This document shows positions 5,160 through 7,706 of a stretch of DNA of 7,706 nucleotides, piece by piece. The notes below the pieces were generated by a model. The model saw only the letters and a program-made list of their open reading frames with translations, did not search any database and was not told the DNA's origin. The position numbers and the translations under genes are program-made. The first letter of the stretch is position 1. Each line of letters opens with the position of its first letter. This DNA comes from an uncultured Pirellulaceae bacterium (GTDB lineage: Bacteria; Planctomycetota; Planctomycetia; Pirellulales; Pirellulaceae): contig CAMYKF010000762.1 in assembly GCA_947258905.1 (NCBI GenBank), positions 1-7,706 on the forward strand, in the 5' to 3' direction.

Positions 5160-7706
5160 TCAGTTGCCGCGAGGCGATTTGGCGCGGCTGCGACGCTTGG
5201 TCCAGGCACGGAATCGTTCGGCAAATCCCGCGGGCGGGTTGATCACGCGACCATCTTCCTGATAACCGGATTGATTGTCGCTGGTACCCTCGACATTCCG
5301 GCGCTGGGAATCTCCGGGCCCCAGACCGAGGCTGCGCAGCGAGCGTTCGAATTGCTCCTGATTCTCCTGATCGCCAGTCATGCCCGCGCGTTGCAACTCG
5401 CGCCACCGCTGCACGAAGTTCCGCAAGTCGTCTTCGGACCAGTTCAGCCGCTCCAGCAACTCGGGATCCGGATTAATTTGCTGGTCTTCCAGGTACTCCA
5501 GTGCCAGGTCGGTGGCTTTGCGGGTGTAATCCAGATTCGCCTTGTCGGCCGTCGTTTCCTCACCGCCTGATGAATGAGGCGTTTCGCTGCCGGCGCTGCC
5601 CTCGGTCGCCAGACCCCCGCCTTCGCCCGGCCGGGCACCGCCCGATCCCGACTTGCTGTCTCCTTCGCCTTGCTGCTGGCCCTCTCCTCCGGACTGTGAC
5701 GAGTTGCCCGAGCTGCCCGGCTGGCTACCCGACTGGCCGCCCTGTTGACCCGGTTGCGAGCCACCCCGGGATTGCCCGGATTGACTCTGCTGACCTCCCT
5801 GCTGCTGGCCTTGCTGCTGACCCTGCTGCGAATCAGAAGACTGTGCATCGCCCTGCTGATTGCCGGACTGCATCTGATCCTGATTGCCCGCATCCTGATT
5901 GCCCGCATCCTGACCCGTCGACGACTGTTGTTGGGATCCCGAAGGCTGTTGGGAGGACTGCGAACCACTGGGTTGTCGAGATTGCGATTGCGAATCGGAG
6001 GGAGCGTCTGATGATTGGGAACCGGAAGATTCCGATTGCGGATCGTCCGACTGGCCGCCCTGGCCGGTTTGGCTGCCGCTTTGCGAACTCTGCTCGGAAC
6101 CACCGGACTGGCCCTGCGACGACTGGCTGCCACCTTGCGACTGACCTTGTGACTGTCCGGGTTGGTCGCCACCCTGGCTGCCGCCGGACTGCTGGTTTTC
6201 GCTTTGGCCGCCGCCACCGCCTTGTTGCTGTTGCTGTTGTTCCTGCTGGCCGCCGCCACCGCCTCCGGATTGCTGCTGTTGTTCCTGTTGCTGTTGTTGC
6301 TGGCTACCGCCACCGGACGACTGACTGCCTTGTTGTTGTTCCTGGTTTTGGTTTTGGGACTGTTGCGACTGCTGTGATCCCTGGCCGCCGGATTGTTGTT
6401 CCTGCTGTTGGGGCTGTTGCCCGGAACCGTCCGAAGACTGGCTGGGTTGGGTTTGTCCGCCATCCCCTGATTGAGTCTCGGATTCGGTGCGACCGCTTTG
6501 GCCAGCTTGTGGGTCGGCTTGACCCTGTTGCGTGGTGCCGTTGTCGTCGGTCTGTGCGGACTGCGACCCCTGCTGCTGTTGCTCAGCTTCCTGGCTTTGG
6601 CCGGACTGCGATTGCTGCGACTGGCCGCCCTGCTGGCCGCCGCTGTTTTGTGGTTGCTGACCTTGAGCCTGCTGGCCTTGGGATTGCTGACCCTGGGATT
6701 GTTGGCCTTGTGATTGCTGACCCTGAGATTGTTGGCCTTGAGATTGCTGACCCTGGGATTGCTGACCCTGGGATTGCTGTCCTTGGGATTGTTGGCCTTG
6801 GGATTGCTGTCCTTGCGATTGTTGGCCCTGGGATTGTTGTCCTTGCGATTGTTGGCCTTGGGACTGCTGACCTTGTGATTCCTGGCCTTGTGATTCCTGG
6901 CCTTGTGATTGTTGACCTTGGGACTGTTGACCCTCGGATTGCTGGCCTTGCGACTGTTGACCTTGGGACTGCTGACCTTGTGATTCCTGGCCTTGTGATT
7001 GTTGACCCTGGGTCTGCTGGTCCTGCGATTGTTGTTGTTGTTCTTCGCGGTGACGCAGGACTTCCTCGAAGATGTCGCCTTCATGGGCATCATCCTCCAG
7101 AGGTGCCGAGCCGCCTTGTCGCGCATCAGCCGACTCGCCACCGGACTGGCCGTCTGCTGCATTGGAAGAATCGCCGGAAGGCTGACCCGAGCGGTCCGTT
7201 GTGGACTGGCCCTGATTGCCGGAAGTCGATTCACCTTGCGACGACTCACCCGCGGATTGATCACCTTGATTGCCGGACTGGCCTTGAGAGTCGCCTGACT
7301 CGGCACCGCTGCCTGAGGATTCGCCGGATTGCTGACCATCGGATCCTTCGCTGCCCTGGTCGCCCTGTTGCGAGGCGGAGTCTCCTTGCTGACCGGAATC
7401 ACCGGATTGCGACGACTGGTCATCGGAGGTTGACTGGCCGCTGTTGCCGCCCTGTGAATCCCCGGAACTTTCCTGTTCGCTGTCGCCTTGTTGCTCGCCG
7501 CCGCCTTGCTGGTCCCCGGATTGACCTTCGCTATTTTGTGACTGGCCACTGTCGCCGGATTCGCCCTCGGTTCCTTCGCCTTCGGATCCTTCGCCCGACT
7601 GCTGGTCGCCGGATTGCTCCTGCTGATCGGCGTTTTGTTCCTGTGGTTGTTGTTGAGACTGCTGGTTTTCGTCTTCGGTCGGCGGGTTTTCGACGGCTTT
7701 TGTGAC
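5160..7706 (-). CDS. Giant Gln/Ser/Gly-rich low-complexity protein with helical C-terminal domain, N-terminus outside window
   Basis: One frame is open from the right edge to TGA at 5160-5162, giving 848 residues; the start lies outside. In order: an acidic Ser/Gly/Gln/Asp/Glu-rich stretch (about 7107-7706), a charged island (7041-7106), a pentapeptide repeat array (6651-7010), Gln/Gly/Ser-rich sequence with Gln and Gly runs (about 5560-6650), a predicted helical domain (about 5322-5558) and a basic tail containing TKRRSRAKS. Outside the island, the sequence upstream of the C-terminal domain has almost no hydrophobic or aromatic residues, so it should be disordered. Frame choice is supported by the folded-looking C-terminus, clear only in this frame, and by synonymous drift between repeats. 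The first in-frame ATG (5871-5873) lies inside the low-complexity sequence and is not a believable start. I recall similar C-terminal segments on large low-complexity planctomycete proteins but cannot verify this. Function is unknown. Confidence 0.85.
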   Translation of the reverse strand, partial: VTKAVENPPTEDENQQSQQQPQEQNADQQEQSGDQQSGEGSEGEGTEGESGDSGQSQNSEGQSGDQQGGGEQQGDSEQESSGDSQGGNSGQSTSDDQSSQSGDSGQQGDSASQQGDQGSEGSDGQQSGESSGSGAESGDSQGQSGNQGDQSAGESSQGESTSGNQGQSTTDRSGQPSGDSSNAADGQSGGESADARQGGSAPLEDDAHEGDIFEEVLRHREEQQQQSQDQQTQGQQSQGQESQGQQSQGQQSQGQQSEGQQSQGQQSQGQESQGQESQGQQSQGQQSQGQQSQGQQSQGQQSQGQQSQGQQSQGQQSQGQQSQGQQSQGQQSQGQQSQGQQSQGQQAQGQQPQNSGGQQGGQSQQSQSGQSQEAEQQQQGSQSAQTDDNGTTQQGQADPQAGQSGRTESETQSGDGGQTQPSQSSDGSGQQPQQQEQQSGGQGSQQSQQSQNQNQEQQQGSQSSGGGSQQQQQQEQQQQSGGGGGGQQEQQQQQQGGGGGQSENQQSGGSQGGDQPGQSQGQSQGGSQSSQGQSGGSEQSSQSGSQTGQGGQSDDPQSESSGSQSSDAPSDSQSQSRQPSGSQSSQQPSGSQQQSSTGQDAGNQDAGNQDQMQSGNQQGDAQSSDSQQGQQQGQQQGGQQSQSGQSRGGSQPGQQGGQSGSQPGSSGNSSQSGGEGQQQGEGDSKSGSGGARPGEGGGLATEGSAGSETPHSSGGEETTADKANLDYTRKATDLALEYLEDQQINPDPELLERLNWSEDDLRNFVQRWRELQRAGMTGDQENQEQFERSLRSLGLGPGDSQRRNVEGTSDNQSGYQEDGRVINPPAGFAERFRAWTKRRSRAKSPRGN
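5322..5558 (-). other. Predicted helical C-terminal domain of the low-complexity protein
   Basis: After hundreds of disordered residues the sequence changes to a mixed, hydrophobic-containing segment of about 80 residues. It includes KATDLALEYLEDQQ, PDPELLERLNWSEDDL and FVQRWRELQRAG, then a second short helix (FERSLRSLGLG). The Leu, Trp and Phe spacing suggests a small helical bundle. The Pro-Glu-Leu-Leu / Trp-Ser-Glu-Asp-Asp-Leu pattern looks conserved from memory of planctomycete proteins. It is likely the functional or partner-binding part of this end. Confidence 0.6.
6651..7010 (-). repeat. Tandem array of 24 x 15-bp repeats encoding Gln-Gly-Gln-Gln-Ser
   Basis: The codon for Gly recurs every 15 nt from 6660 to 7005 without a single phase slip, giving 24 units. 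Gly is encoded as GGC, GGT or GGA, Gln as CAA or CAG, and Ser by several TCN codons, so copies differ mostly at silent sites. Exceptions include four Gln-to-Glu changes (6879, 6894, 6933, 6984), one Ser-to-Ala (6666) and Pro in the last unit. The array lies inside the large low-complexity gene. Confidence 0.92.
7041..7106 (-). other. Non-repetitive charged island inside the low-complexity protein
   Basis: About 22 residues containing PLEDDAHEGDIFEEVLRHRE interrupt the disordered sequence just N-terminal to the pentapeptide array. It is the only visible stretch upstream of the C-terminal domain with a clustered set of Leu, Ile, Val and Phe, and it could form one amphipathic helix. This suggests a short linear binding motif; nothing more can be said. 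Confidence 0.45.

Noticed and set aside
6651..7010. CRISPR-like regular repeats
   Set aside because: Units of 15 bp are contiguous with no spacers, keep codon phase and differ at silent sites, so this is a coding tandem repeat.
5745..7298. Several short Leu-rich plus-strand frames that look like membrane proteins
   Set aside because: CTG and TTG on the plus strand are the complement of the Gln codons CAG and CAA. The hydrophobicity is an artefact of the poly-Gln gene.
5444..7549. Open frame of 701 codons on the minus strand in a second frame
   Set aside because: It reads the same repeats shifted, giving monotonous Asn/Ser/Arg/Ala/Lys sequence. It stops before the folded C-terminal domain is completed, while the chosen frame carries that domain.
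5501..7705. Open frame of 734 codons on the plus strand across the low-complexity gene
   Set aside because: It is the antisense of Gln/Ser/Gly codons, which rarely produce stops on the other strand. The product is an Arg/Pro/Val/Gly-rich sequence with no domain, and the repeat composition explains its length.

Overview
The window looks like chromosomal DNA from a planctomycete, probably Pirellulaceae-like. This rests on recognising protein families, not on a search. The grounds are a GldA-type ABC ATPase, a fused GldF/GldG-type permease and a DUF4340 protein in a row, a very long Gln/Ser/Gly-rich protein ending in a small helical domain, moderately high GC, and weak or absent Shine-Dalgarno sequences at several starts. 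All four genes lie on the minus strand, so transcription runs from high to low coordinates. Both end genes are cut by the window edges.

Layout in transcription order. (1) 7706 to 5160 is the C-terminal 848 residues of a giant low-complexity protein. It has an acidic Ser/Gly/Gln/Asp/Glu-rich stretch, a short charged island, 24 phase-perfect copies of a 15-bp repeat encoding Gln-Gly-Gln-Gln-Ser, more Gln/Ser/Gly-rich sequence, a predicted helical domain of about 80 residues, and a basic tail. (2) 5159 to about 4912 is the only sizeable non-coding gap. It holds an imperfect inverted repeat, a perfect 10-bp palindrome, a short direct repeat and a plausible sigma70-type promoter facing the ABC genes. 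(3) 4911 to 4042 is the ABC ATPase. (4) 3989 to 1047 is a 980-residue protein joining an ABC-2 permease (GldF-like) to a GldG-like auxiliary domain, a coiled coil and a C-terminal membrane anchor. (5) 1003 to the left edge is a membrane-anchored DUF4340 protein lacking only its C-terminus.

The three downstream genes are separated by 52 and 43 nt and read as one operon: a cytoplasmic ATPase, an integral membrane permease with a large extracytoplasmic domain, and a second extracytoplasmic protein anchored by one N-terminal helix. The likely product is a cell-envelope ABC machine of the GldA/GldFG class with unknown substrate. The name does not imply gliding motility here. The low-complexity gene lies upstream in the same direction, but the gap with its own promoter candidate means co-transcription is unproven. 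No RNA genes, insertion sequences, CRISPR arrays or convincing intrinsic terminators were seen.
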